Below are positions 1 through 7,362 of a stretch of 64,000 bases of DNA, one piece after another. Positions within the stretch are counted from its first letter, which is position 1; each line of letters begins with the position of its first letter. Where the stretch lies: contig NZ_VFSG01000001.1 of NCBI RefSeq assembly GCF_006385805.1, positions 496,001 through 560,000 on the forward strand, in the 5' to 3' direction. The position numbers were made by a program, and so were the translations under genes. The stretch comes from Streptococcus xiaochunlingii (GTDB lineage: Bacteria; Bacillota; Bacilli; Lactobacillales; Streptococcaceae). The notes beneath the pieces are model-generated. The model was given only the letters and a program-made list of their open reading frames with translations. It ran no database searches and was not told the DNA's origin.

Positions 1-484
1 GGTGTTTGCTCTTATCTTCAAGTTTGTTAATCACTTCTTCAGCGTTTTGGTACAATTTAACGAATTGCACATTTTCAAGAGTCGCTTTGAATTCACGGTT
101 CCCTTTAACAATTTCAACACCTTCGATTGGTGGCAAGATTGGAGTTGAACCAGTTGCGAAGATCAATTTTTCATATGATTCTTTGTGCTCTTTTCCGTCA
201 ACTTCAGCAGTTACAACTTTGTTGTCGTAGTCGATCGAAAGAACTGGTGAGTTCATGTAAACTTTAGCGCCTTTTGCTTCTAATTTTTCTTTATCAGAAT
301 AGAACAAGCCTTCAGGGCCGTCAATTTGTTCACCAATCCAAAGAGCCATTCCGCATCCAAGGAATGAGATATTTGAGTTTTGGTCAAAAACAACGATTTC
401 ATTTTCGTTTCCAAAATTATCCAACATTGTGTTGATACATGCAGTTCCAGCGTGGTTAGCACCCACAACTACGATTTTACTCAT
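1..484 (-). CDS. nox: Water-forming NADH oxidase, N-terminal part (runs off the window)
   Basis: The first 161 codons of a flavoprotein NADH oxidase that reduces O2 to water and regenerates NAD+ in the cytosol. The N terminus carries the FAD-binding glycine motif ([10 protein letters not shown], residues 6-15). The redox cysteine C44 lies in [10 protein letters not shown], the position of the sulfenic-acid cysteine in streptococcal Nox. ATFxSTP-like [11 protein letters not shown] follows near residue 110. The ATG at 482-484 is preceded by AGGTAGG. The gene is divergent from apbE, and a cre-like site overlaps its -35 box. The C-terminal NADH-binding and dimerisation domains lie outside the window. 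CoA-disulfide reductase is the main alternative, but the single-cysteine context fits Nox better. Confidence 0.9.
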   Translation of the reverse strand, partial: MSKIVVVGANHAGTACINTMLDNFGNENEIVVFDQNSNISFLGCGMALWIGEQIDGPEGLFYSDKEKLEAKGAKVYMNSPVLSIDYDNKVVTAEVDGKEHKESYEKLIFATGSTPILPPIEGVEIVKGNREFKATLENVQFVKLYQNAEEVINKLEDKSKH

Positions 485-520
485 AGAAATAATCCTACCT
501 TTAATTTAATTTACCTTATA

Positions 521-550
521 ATTATAACATGAAAATGATATCGTTTCCAA
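521..550 (-). promoter_or_regulatory. nox promoter with overlapping cre site
   Basis: On the minus strand TTGGAA (545-550) and TATAAT (521-526) are separated by 18 bp. The 15-mer at 536-550, TTGGAAACGATATCA, fits the catabolite-responsive element consensus WTGNAANCGNWNNCW at every position and covers the -35 box. CcpA control of nox is therefore inferred, with repression more likely than activation from this position. Confidence 0.65.
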
Positions 551-633
551 TTTTTTTGCTTACAATTTGTGATAGTATTTTCAAATCAATCTGCATAAGT
601 CCTGAAAAATGTCAATAAATTTGCTTGGAGGGA

Positions 634-662
634 TTGTGAAATGGCTTTCTTTTTGATAAACT
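634..662 (+). promoter_or_regulatory. Candidate promoter of the apbE cluster
   Basis: TTGTGA (634-639) and TAAACT (657-662) are separated by 17 bp, about 38 bp before the apbE start. Both boxes are imperfect. An SD-like GGAGGG followed by a 9-codon ATG ORF (641-670) overlaps this segment, so the transcription start could instead lie upstream. Confidence 0.4.
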
Positions 663-699
663 TAAAGTAGGTGAATATTGGAAAGGTGGTTTACTATTT

Positions 700-1623
700 G
701 TGGAACTAACTAGTCGATCCGAACGCCTAATGGGCTCCACCATAACCGTTTCGATTTCTCATCAACAAGCTGACCAAATACTGGCCGATTGCTTTAGTCT
801 TCTGCGATCCTATGAGCATCGCTTTAGTGCCAATGACCCTTCTTCTGAATTGATGGAGGTCAATCAAAAGGCTGGCATTGAACCTGTGGAGGTTCATCCT
901 GATCTTTTTTCACTGATTGCTCTAGGAACCAGACATAGTCAGGCCCAAGGAAGTCATTTAAATATCGCTATTGGTGCACTTGTCCAAACTTGGAGAATTG
1001 GTTTTTCTGATGCTAGGAATCCTGACAAAGGGGAAATTGAACAAATCCTGAAAATCATAGATCCTCATCAGATTTATTTAGATCCAAATCATCAAACTGT
1101 CTTTCTCAAAAGAAAAGGGATGAAAATTGATCTAGGCGCTTTAGCTAAGGGGTTTAGTGCTGATTTATTAGCTAACTATCTCAGAAGTCAGGGGATCGAA
1201 CAGGCTTTAATTGATTTGGGAGGGAATATCCTTACCCTTGGTCAAAATCCTATTAGTCAACGCCCTTGGCGAATCGGGATTCAAAATCCTCAGCTTCCAA
1301 GAGGGGAACATTTACTAGTTCTATCTGTAACTGATAAGTCTGTCGTGACATCAGGGACCTATGTTCGTCACCTCGAGGTTGACGGCCAGTCCTTCCATCA
1401 TATTTTTGATCCTCTAACTGGCTATCCTGTTGAAACGGAACTGGCAAGTCTCACGATTATTTCTGATCGATCAGTCGATGGGGAGATTTGGACTACGCGC
1501 TTGTTCGGTGAAGAACCGAGCGACATTTTAAAGATGGTTGAAACCTTACCTGGCATTGATGCTATTTTAGTTTATCAGTCAGGTCGCCTGGCCTATACTA
1601 GTGGGCTTCATGATTATTTGTAA
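700..1623 (+). CDS. apbE: FAD:protein FMN transferase (ApbE family)
   Basis: Mg-dependent flavin transferase that cleaves FAD and attaches FMN through a phosphoester bond to Thr/Ser in target flavoproteins. The 307-aa protein has the family landmarks DLGALAKGFSAD (144-155), IDLGGN (171-176), SGTYVRH (218-224) and HHIFDPLTGYP (233-243), and an Asp at 260 in the metal-ligand region. There is no lipobox or signal peptide, so it should act in the cytosol, unlike exported ApbE enzymes. The start is GTG behind AAAGGTGG. It is 24 bp from an FMN reductase gene, and the third gene of the cluster encodes a protein with two candidate flavinylation motifs, its probable substrate. Confidence 0.9.
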   Translation: MELTSRSERLMGSTITVSISHQQADQILADCFSLLRSYEHRFSANDPSSELMEVNQKAGIEPVEVHPDLFSLIALGTRHSQAQGSHLNIAIGALVQTWRIGFSDARNPDKGEIEQILKIIDPHQIYLDPNHQTVFLKRKGMKIDLGALAKGFSADLLANYLRSQGIEQALIDLGGNILTLGQNPISQRPWRIGIQNPQLPRGEHLLVLSVTDKSVVTSGTYVRHLEVDGQSFHHIFDPLTGYPVETELASLTIISDRSVDGEIWTTRLFGEEPSDILKMVETLPGIDAILVYQSGRLAYTSGLHDYL

Positions 1624-1647
1624 TTTTATTTTCAGAAAGGAATTTCC

Positions 1648-2253
1648 ATGACAAAACTTATTGCGATCGTTGGAACAAACTCCAAACGTTCAACAAACCG
1701 CCAACTGCTTCAATACATGCAAAAGCATTTTGCTGACAAAGCAGAGATTGAGTTAGTTGAGATTAAAGATATCCCTGTCTTCAACAAGCCAGCTAACAAA
1801 CAAGTCCCTGAGACTATTTTAGAGATTGCTGCGAAAATCGAGGAAGCTGATGGTGTCATCATTGGCACACCAGAATACGACCACTCCATCCCTGCCGTCT
1901 TGATGAGTGCACTTGCTTGGCTATCTTATGGCATCTACCCACTCTTAAGCAAACCAGTGATGATCACAGGTGCTTCTTATGGTACACTTGGTTCATCTCG
2001 TGCTCAATTGCAACTTCGTCAAATCTTGAACTCACCAGAAATCAAAGCAACTGTCCTTCCAGACGAATTCTTGCTTTCTCACTCTCTTCAAGCATTTGAT
2101 CAAAATGGTGACTTGGTAGATCTTGACGTCATCAAGAAACTCGACGCCATCTTTGATGATTTCCGTATCTTTGTTAAAGTTACTGAAAAATTGCGCAACG
2201 CTCAAGAATTACTTCGTAAAGATGCCGAAGACTTCGACTGGGAAAACTTGTAA
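1648..2253 (+). CDS. NAD(P)H-dependent FMN reductase family protein
   Basis: A 201-aa flavodoxin-like FMN reductase (FMN_red family), expected to bind FMN and use NAD(P)H to reduce flavin or small acceptors in the cytosol. The phosphate-binding loop is VGTNSKRSTNRQLL (8-21). The typical TPEYDHSIPAVLMSALAWLS follows at about residue 75, and the ring-contact segment GASYGTLGSSRAQ at about 108. The SD is AAGGAA. It is 18 bp ahead of a longer paralogue whose first ~175 residues resemble it, so the two may form a heteromer or hand electrons on. It has no flavinylation motif. The physiological acceptor is not evident from sequence. Confidence 0.85.
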   Translation: MTKLIAIVGTNSKRSTNRQLLQYMQKHFADKAEIELVEIKDIPVFNKPANKQVPETILEIAAKIEEADGVIIGTPEYDHSIPAVLMSALAWLSYGIYPLLSKPVMITGASYGTLGSSRAQLQLRQILNSPEIKATVLPDEFLLSHSLQAFDQNGDLVDLDVIKKLDAIFDDFRIFVKVTEKLRNAQELLRKDAEDFDWENL

Positions 2254-2271
2254 GATAGGAGACATACTAGC

Positions 2272-3507
2272 ATGAAATTTGTAGGACTTGTAGGATCGAA
2301 CTATGACCAATCATATAACCGAAAACTTTTGGAATTCATCCGTCGTCATTTTAAGATTAAATTTGAATTAGAAGTTCTTGAAATCGACGAAGTTCCAATG
2401 TTCAACCAGGATGAAAAATGGGACGAAAGCTTCCAATTGCGTCTCCTCAACAATAAAATTACCCGTGCCGATGGTGTGATTATCGCAACTCCTGAACACA
2501 ACCACACCATTTCAGCAGGACTAAAATCTGTTTTAGAATGGCTTTCCTATGAAGTACATCCATTTGAAAGCAAACCTGTTATGATCGTGGGTGCTTCTTA
2601 CTACGACCAAGGTACTTCTCGTGCCCAAGTTCACCTTCGTAAGATTCTGGATGCTCCAGGTGTCAATGCCTATACACTTCCAGGGAACGAATTCCTTCTC
2701 GGAAAAGCGAAAGAAGCTTTTGACGCAGATGGCAACATCATCAACGAAGGAACTGTAAAATTCCTTGAAACTTGTTTAGATAACTTTGTGAAATACGTAG
2801 GAGTCGTTTCTAAATTGAAAAAACCAAAACCAATTGAACCAGAAGATTTGGATTGCGGAAAACCAATCGCTACTACTATTACTGAGGTTGATCCGGATGA
2901 TCCAGATTGGGTAGAAAAAGTTGCAGAAATTACAGGGGCTGTATCTGGTGATACTTATGTCAAATTGGACCACGGTATCCTGACAGTTAACCAAATTGAT
3001 ATGTTCTTGAAAGCTATGCCTTTTGAATTGACATATGCGGATGACAACAACCAGTTCCTTTACTACAACAATGCCCACCAAGACCCAGATACCATGTTTG
3101 CAAAACGCGTGCCACCTCAATCTGGTAGCCGGATGTCAACTGTTCACGGTTCACTTCCACCAGCACGTATGAAAAACGTTGAATGGGTCATCGGTACTCT
3201 TCGCAATGGAAACCAAGAATATGTTCGTACCATTGTTCCAGGATCTCCTGAAGGCGTAATCAATACTCACAACTACCAAGCAATGTACTATCCAGATGGT
3301 TCTTATGCTGGTATCAATGAGATCGTCTTTAACTTCCAACCATGGTTGGACTGGTATCTTCAAACAACCGGTCAACGCCTTGTAGGTGGTAGCGGACCAT
3401 TTGCTCCTGCTGCTGGTCATGGGGATGCTGATGCAACTTCAGGTGCTTCAGATGCTAGAGGACACGGTGACGGAGCTGCCGATGCTACATCTGGTGCAAG
3501 TAACTAA
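2272..3507 (+). CDS. FMN reductase-PAS fusion with a double flavinylation tail
   Basis: A 411-aa protein in three parts. Residues 1-175 are an FMN_red domain (TPEHNHTISAGLKSVLEWLS). About 235-365 is a PAS-like domain of the kind found in DUF438 proteins (MPFELTYADDNNQFLYYNN, then SLPPARMKNVEWVIGTLR). Residues 380-411 form a Gly/Ala/Asp/Ser-rich tail. The tail holds two copies of DATSGAS, ending at S393 and S410, each after GHGD. This matches the DxxSGA(T/S) motif that ApbE modifies with FMN on the last residue. With apbE two genes upstream, a cytosolic flavoprotein carrying up to two covalent FMNs plus its domain flavin is inferred. No FMN_bind domain is visible, so the motif sits on a disordered tail. 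The electron acceptor is unknown. Confidence 0.82.
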   Translation: MKFVGLVGSNYDQSYNRKLLEFIRRHFKIKFELEVLEIDEVPMFNQDEKWDESFQLRLLNNKITRADGVIIATPEHNHTISAGLKSVLEWLSYEVHPFESKPVMIVGASYYDQGTSRAQVHLRKILDAPGVNAYTLPGNEFLLGKAKEAFDADGNIINEGTVKFLETCLDNFVKYVGVVSKLKKPKPIEPEDLDCGKPIATTITEVDPDDPDWVEKVAEITGAVSGDTYVKLDHGILTVNQIDMFLKAMPFELTYADDNNQFLYYNNAHQDPDTMFAKRVPPQSGSRMSTVHGSLPPARMKNVEWVIGTLRNGNQEYVRTIVPGSPEGVINTHNYQAMYYPDGSYAGINEIVFNFQPWLDWYLQTTGQRLVGGSGPFAPAAGHGDADATSGASDARGHGDGAADATSGASN

Positions 3508-3508
3508 T

Positions 3509-3692
3509 AAAAAGAGGCTAGGACAAAAGTCCTAGCCTCTCAATTGTCTTTGGATTATCGAGCAAGACACAGTAGTTGAGTGGGCTCTACTACGCTGATT
3601 TTATCAGCTTTTACAGCCCTACTCAACTGTGCGGAGGTGGGACGACGAAATCGAATTCTAACCAATTACCGATTTCTGTCCCACTCTCTTTT
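3509..3692 (-). repeat. Intergenic repeat, copy 1, including a terminator
   Basis: An element of about 185 bp that fills the space between two convergent stop codons and recurs at 43963-44146 with about 8 substitutions. It contains a perfect 11-bp stem (3513-3523/3530-3540) followed on the minus strand by a T run, i.e. an intrinsic terminator for the thioredoxin gene. A nested fold is built on GTTGAGT...ACTCAAC with GCTGAT/ATCAGC inside, and an outer GTGGGAC/GTCCCAC pair encloses AAATCG/CGATTT. It has no ORF. Copy number and conserved structure suggest a small non-coding mobile element. Confidence 0.85.
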
Positions 3693-4265
3693 TTATTTCA
3701 ACTCTTTGATAATCTTCTTGGCATCTTCGTTTGAAATTGCCCCTAATTGAACATGTCCAATCTTTCCTTGGCTATCGATAAAGACTTCCGTAGGGATTGA
3801 ACGAACTTGATAATTCATAAAGGCAGATCCGTCTGGATTGTACAAAACAGGCACTGATTGATAATCTTGTTGGGCAAACCATTTAACGAACTCTTCTTCT
3901 GTTTTTTCACCTTGCATTCCTGGTGCCATAACGGTAAGAATCTCAAAGTCCCGGTCCTTCTCTTCAACTAATTTATTGAGTTCAGGCATGCTTTGGCGAC
4001 AAGGACCACACCAAGTCGCCCAGAATTTCAAGTAAACCTTTTTACCTCTGTAGTCTGAAAGTTTAACTGTGTTCCCCTTCATATCCTTTAGCTCGAAGTC
4101 ACTCGCTTCTTTTCCTACTAAAGGATGTTTACTAGCGGTTGTATTGGTCATTGATTGATTATCCATGGATTGATTGTTCATGCCACTTTCGGACTGATTC
4201 ATAGAGCAAGCAGTCAGGATGGATAGAGAAAGAAGCGAAAAACAGGCGTATTTAATAACTTTCAT
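3693..4265 (-). CDS. Extracellular thioredoxin-like lipoprotein (TlpA/ResA, Etrx type)
   Basis: A surface lipoprotein thioredoxin of 190 aa. The signal peptide ends in the lipobox LTAC (cysteine 20), followed by an Asn/Ser/Gln-rich spacer. The TlpA-like fold contains KFWATWCGPCRQ, with the redox pair CGPC at about 110-113, and the cis-proline segment RSIPTEVFI. Pneumococcal homologues (Etrx1/Etrx2) take electrons from CcdA and reduce extracellular methionine sulfoxide reductase. Here ccdA ends 22 bp upstream, so the two form an operon. No msrAB follows, which resembles the two-gene ccdA2-etrx2 arrangement, so the reduced partner must be elsewhere. Transcription ends in the repeat copy 1 terminator. 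Confidence 0.9.
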   Translation of the reverse strand: MKVIKYACFSLLSLSILTACSMNQSESGMNNQSMDNQSMTNTTASKHPLVGKEASDFELKDMKGNTVKLSDYRGKKVYLKFWATWCGPCRQSMPELNKLVEEKDRDFEILTVMAPGMQGEKTEEEFVKWFAQQDYQSVPVLYNPDGSAFMNYQVRSIPTEVFIDSQGKIGHVQLGAISNEDAKKIIKELK

Positions 4266-4287
4266 AATTAGTAAACCTCCATTTGAT

Positions 4288-4995
4288 TTATGAAAAGATA
4301 GCAGACAAGCTATTCAATTGTCCCAAAAGTAACAAAATCCCCATAATAATGATGATCAAGCCACCAATCTTCTTTAGTAACAAGAGATGGGGTTTTAGAC
4401 GATTAAAGTATGGGAGAACGATCCCAGATGCTAGAGCTAGAAGTAAGAATGGAATAGCCATCCCTAATGTATAAATGAAAAGGTAAACGGCTCCCATAAG
4501 GGCATCTTGGCCATTGGATGCTGCTAAGGCAAGTACAGAGCCAAGAACAGGACCAATACATGGCGTCCATCCAAAGCTAAAACCAAGTCCAAGGAGAAAA
4601 GCTGAAAATAATTCATTCTTGTGCTTGTTTGCCCCGAAATCCATTGTCTTCTGTTTCTCTAGGAAATTAAAATGAAAGACTTCCATCTGATGAAGACCAA
4701 GGATAATGATCAACGCTCCCATCAGGTAACGGAACCAGTTGGTGTACATGATCTGACCAAGCAAACCTGCCCCAAAACCAATGAGGAGGAAAATAACAGA
4801 AATCCCTGCGATAAAACACAAGGTCTTTACAATCCCATGCCAGCGAATCTTTTTCCCAAAAATCTGAACGGATTTTTCCTGATCGCTTCCTAGCAAGACG
4901 CCGATATACACCGGAAGCAATGGAAAGACACAGGGAGAGAAAAAGGAGAGAATGCCTGCCAGAAAGACAGTGAAGGAGAAAACGATTTGATTCAT
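4288..4995 (-). CDS. ccdA: CcdA-type transmembrane thiol-disulfide carrier
   Basis: A 235-aa polytopic membrane protein with about six hydrophobic segments that moves electrons from cytosolic thioredoxin to extracytoplasmic thiol proteins. The redox cysteines are in the expected places: SFFSPCVFPLLP near the N terminus (C22) and FGWTPCIGPVLGS in the middle. Both have the DsbD/CcdA proline context. The start ATG follows GGAG. It is co-transcribed with the downstream thioredoxin lipoprotein, its likely electron recipient. Confidence 0.92.
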   Translation of the reverse strand: MNQIVFSFTVFLAGILSFFSPCVFPLLPVYIGVLLGSDQEKSVQIFGKKIRWHGIVKTLCFIAGISVIFLLIGFGAGLLGQIMYTNWFRYLMGALIIILGLHQMEVFHFNFLEKQKTMDFGANKHKNELFSAFLLGLGFSFGWTPCIGPVLGSVLALAASNGQDALMGAVYLFIYTLGMAIPFLLLALASGIVLPYFNRLKPHLLLLKKIGGLIIIIMGILLLLGQLNSLSAIFS

Positions 4996-5116
4996 AAAAT
5001 ACTCCGTATATTGATATGCTACAACTAGTATATCACTCCAGCTCCTAAATTAAAAATTTCTGCTACGCTTTGATTTCTAAAGGATCATTTAGAAACTAGT
5101 TTCATAACCAAACAAA

Positions 5117-5143
5117 AACTCCAAAGCATATCACTTTGGAGTT
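5117..5143 (-). terminator. Terminator of brnQ
   Basis: Perfect 10-bp stem AACTCCAAAG/CTTTGGAGTT with a 7-nt loop and a T run on the minus strand, just after the brnQ stop. Confidence 0.85.
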
Positions 5144-5154
5144 CAATTGACGAC

Positions 5155-6474
5155 CTATTCTTCTTCTGCACTTTGTTTATTTGGCAAGAAAAGAGAGAGG
5201 ATAATCCCGACTACTGCTGGGAGTAACCATGGGAGGGACTGGGCAGCAAATGGCAAAGTTTTAATGATGTTTGCCAGTCCTGTAAGTTTGAAGGTACTTG
5301 CAAGAACATCTGCAATCGCAACCAAGCTAACTAAGAACATAGTCAGCTGCATTCCTGGTTTTGATAGTTGAGTAAATTTATTTACAATCACAATCAACAC
5401 AATAGTAATGGTGATTGGATAGAGGATCATCAAAACAGGCAATGAATAGGCAATAATGGCACTCAAACCAAGATTGGCAATGGAGAATCCAATCAAGGTA
5501 AAGAGAGTTGCATAGACCTTGTAAGAAATTTTAGGGAAGGTTTTATGGAAGAATTCCCCTGTCGATACGATCAAACCTGCTGTTGTTGTGAAACAAGTCA
5601 CCGTCACCATACCTGCAAGAAAGATTTGAGCAACTGGGCCAAAGATAGCCTTGGTAGCTTCTGAGAGGACATAAACACCCTTATTGGCATCGGAAGCCAT
5701 CACTTCTGCTGGAATTGGGAAGTGATTTCCAAGATAACCCAATCCAATATACAAAATACTAAAGCCGATGGCTACAACGATGCCAACAATCCAGATTGTT
5801 TTAATGTATTCTTTCTTGCTGGTGAAACCAAGGTGATTAAGAGTAGTCACTGCGATGACGCTAAAGGCTACTGAAGCAAGAGCATCCAAGGTGTTATACC
5901 CTTCAAGGAAACCTTGACCAAAGGCAGATACTTGGTAGGCTTCTGTTGCCACTTGAGGCGCGTGTCCGCTGTACTTGAGAGCACCAAGGACAACGAGGAC
6001 AACGATCAAGATAGCAAAGACAGGTGTTAAAATCCGACCAATACTATCTAGGATTTTAGAAGGATACAAGGCAATCAAATAGGCTAAACAAAAATAAACT
6101 AAAGTAAACATAAAGAGACTCAGTCTACCACTTGATTGTCCTAACAATGGAGCAATACCAACCTCGTAGGAAACAGTAGCTGTTCTTGGAATGGCAAAGA
6201 AGGGACCAATAGACAGATACAAGGCTACCAGATAAACGATGGCAAACCAAGGAGCAATTTTTCGTGAAATCTCATGAATATACCCTTTAGGATTGAGTGT
6301 CCCAATGATCAAGGTAATAATCGCAATCCCTACTCCTGATAAGACAAATCCAGCAATAGCTGGCCAAAAATGGCTACCCGACTGGGCACCTAGCGCAGGT
6401 GGAAAGATCAAATTCCCTGCACCGAAGAAAATACCAAATAACAGCAAACCTGTTAAGGAACCTTTTCGTAACAT
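5155..6474 (-). CDS. brnQ: Branched-chain amino acid transport system II carrier
   Basis: A 439-aa secondary transporter of the LIVCS family importing leucine, isoleucine and valine with a cation. About 12 hydrophobic segments span the whole chain. The N terminus GLLLFGIFFGAGNLIFPPALG is the family signature. The open frame continues 20 codons upstream, but the ATG at 6474 has AAAGGAG at good spacing, and the upstream extension overlaps the promoter, so 6474 is the start. It stands alone with its own promoter and terminator. No T-box or other leader structure was seen. Confidence 0.93.
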   Translation of the reverse strand: MLRKGSLTGLLLFGIFFGAGNLIFPPALGAQSGSHFWPAIAGFVLSGVGIAIITLIIGTLNPKGYIHEISRKIAPWFAIVYLVALYLSIGPFFAIPRTATVSYEVGIAPLLGQSSGRLSLFMFTLVYFCLAYLIALYPSKILDSIGRILTPVFAILIVVLVVLGALKYSGHAPQVATEAYQVSAFGQGFLEGYNTLDALASVAFSVIAVTTLNHLGFTSKKEYIKTIWIVGIVVAIGFSILYIGLGYLGNHFPIPAEVMASDANKGVYVLSEATKAIFGPVAQIFLAGMVTVTCFTTTAGLIVSTGEFFHKTFPKISYKVYATLFTLIGFSIANLGLSAIIAYSLPVLMILYPITITIVLIVIVNKFTQLSKPGMQLTMFLVSLVAIADVLASTFKLTGLANIIKTLPFAAQSLPWLLPAVVGIILSLFLPNKQSAEEE

Positions 6475-6505
6475 GTGTTCTCCTTTACATTTTTCAATCT
6501 TTTCT

Positions 6506-6534
6506 AGTATAACAGCTTTCTTCCACCACGGCAA
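6506..6534 (-). promoter_or_regulatory. brnQ promoter
   Basis: TTGCCG (6529-6534) and TATACT (6506-6511) with a 17-bp spacer, about 30 bp before the chosen ATG. Confidence 0.55.
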
Positions 6535-6654
6535 TTCTTTTTTCCTGGATTTATGGATTGCAACATGTAACTTATGGGTTAAGCTATATTATTATGAAAT
6601 ATCAGGGTACAAATTTATATACTTATTTACTTCTTCATCCATTGATTAAAAAAA

Positions 6655-6680
6655 GCTCCTCTGCTAAGTAACAGAGAAGC
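6655..6680 (-). terminator. Terminator of the GNAT gene
   Basis: Stem GCTTCTCTG/CAGAGGAGC with one internal mismatch and a run of seven T on the minus strand. Confidence 0.75.
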
Positions 6681-6686
6681 ACTTTT

Positions 6687-7241
6687 TTAGTCTTCACTAA
6701 AGCGACGATACTCAATACGGAAATCAAAGTAATTCTCTGCTTGCAGTTTATGGAAGATGTCCCGATAAGCCTCTTCATTAAATTGATCGCCTCGATAAAG
6801 AATCTCAAAACTCAGATCATCGTATTCTAAAAAGGCATTAGCTGTTTTGAAGCCGTTCCGCAAATAGAAGTCCATCCGAGCTCGTCGTTGTTCTAGATTA
6901 TCACATTCTTCATCCAATCGCTCAACTTCTAACAACATGGTTCGTTGGTAAAATTCGACTAATTTTTCAATAATTTCTTGCCCATAGCCGTGACTCCGCA
7001 AGTGAGGCATAATGGCAAAGAAGCTGACGTAAAAAGCTTTCTGATTATAGATAGAGAAAGCAAAACCGACAAATTCTTCTTCGTTATAAAAAGCAAAGAA
7101 ATTGGCATCGTCATTATCCGTATAGCGTAAGTATTCTGATAAAGGAATTCGTTCCTCTTCAGGGAAAGCTTCGATATTTAACCTCTCGACCTTATCCAGG
7201 TCTGGGAACGTTTCAGTGATTAATTGGCTAGTTAAGCGCAT
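6687..7241 (-). CDS. GNAT family N-acetyltransferase
   Basis: A 184-aa cytosolic acetyltransferase of unknown substrate. The GNAT core is visible: FFAFYNEEEFVGFAFS (strands 2-3), FYVSFFAIMPHLRSHGYGQEIIEKL with an acetyl-CoA pyrophosphate loop of the form xxxGxGxxI, then FYLRNGFK near the C terminus. The frame is open 25 codons further upstream, but ATG 7241 has GGAGG 5 nt away. It is a single-gene unit between brnQ and the ABC pair. Confidence 0.85.
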   Translation of the reverse strand: MRLTSQLITETFPDLDKVERLNIEAFPEEERIPLSEYLRYTDNDDANFFAFYNEEEFVGFAFSIYNQKAFYVSFFAIMPHLRSHGYGQEIIEKLVEFYQRTMLLEVERLDEECDNLEQRRARMDFYLRNGFKTANAFLEYDDLSFEILYRGDQFNEEAYRDIFHKLQAENYFDFRIEYRRFSED

Positions 7242-7330
7242 AAAGCCTCCATTTCTGCTTCGATTATAGCAAATAAAATAACCCCTTTCAAGAAATCCGA
7301 CTTTTAACAAAAGCAAGTGATTTGCCTAAC

Positions 7331-7356
7331 AAAAAAAGAGCAACTGCTCTTTTTTT
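7331..7356 (-). terminator. Bidirectional terminator after the ABC pair
   Basis: A-run, GAGC stem, AACT loop, GCTC and T-run: an 11-bp stem with T tails on both strands, 7 bp beyond the ABC gene stop. Confidence 0.8.
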
Positions 7357-7362
7357 ACGTTT

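Noticed and set aside
641-670. 9-codon ORF (MAFFLINLK) with GGAGGG ahead of apbE
   Set aside because: No accompanying hairpins, and it overlaps the only good promoter; chance is as likely as a leader peptide.
6475-6654. T-box or amino-acid riboswitch ahead of brnQ
   Set aside because: No T-box sequence or terminator/antiterminator pair is visible between promoter and ATG; the leader is only about 25-30 nt.
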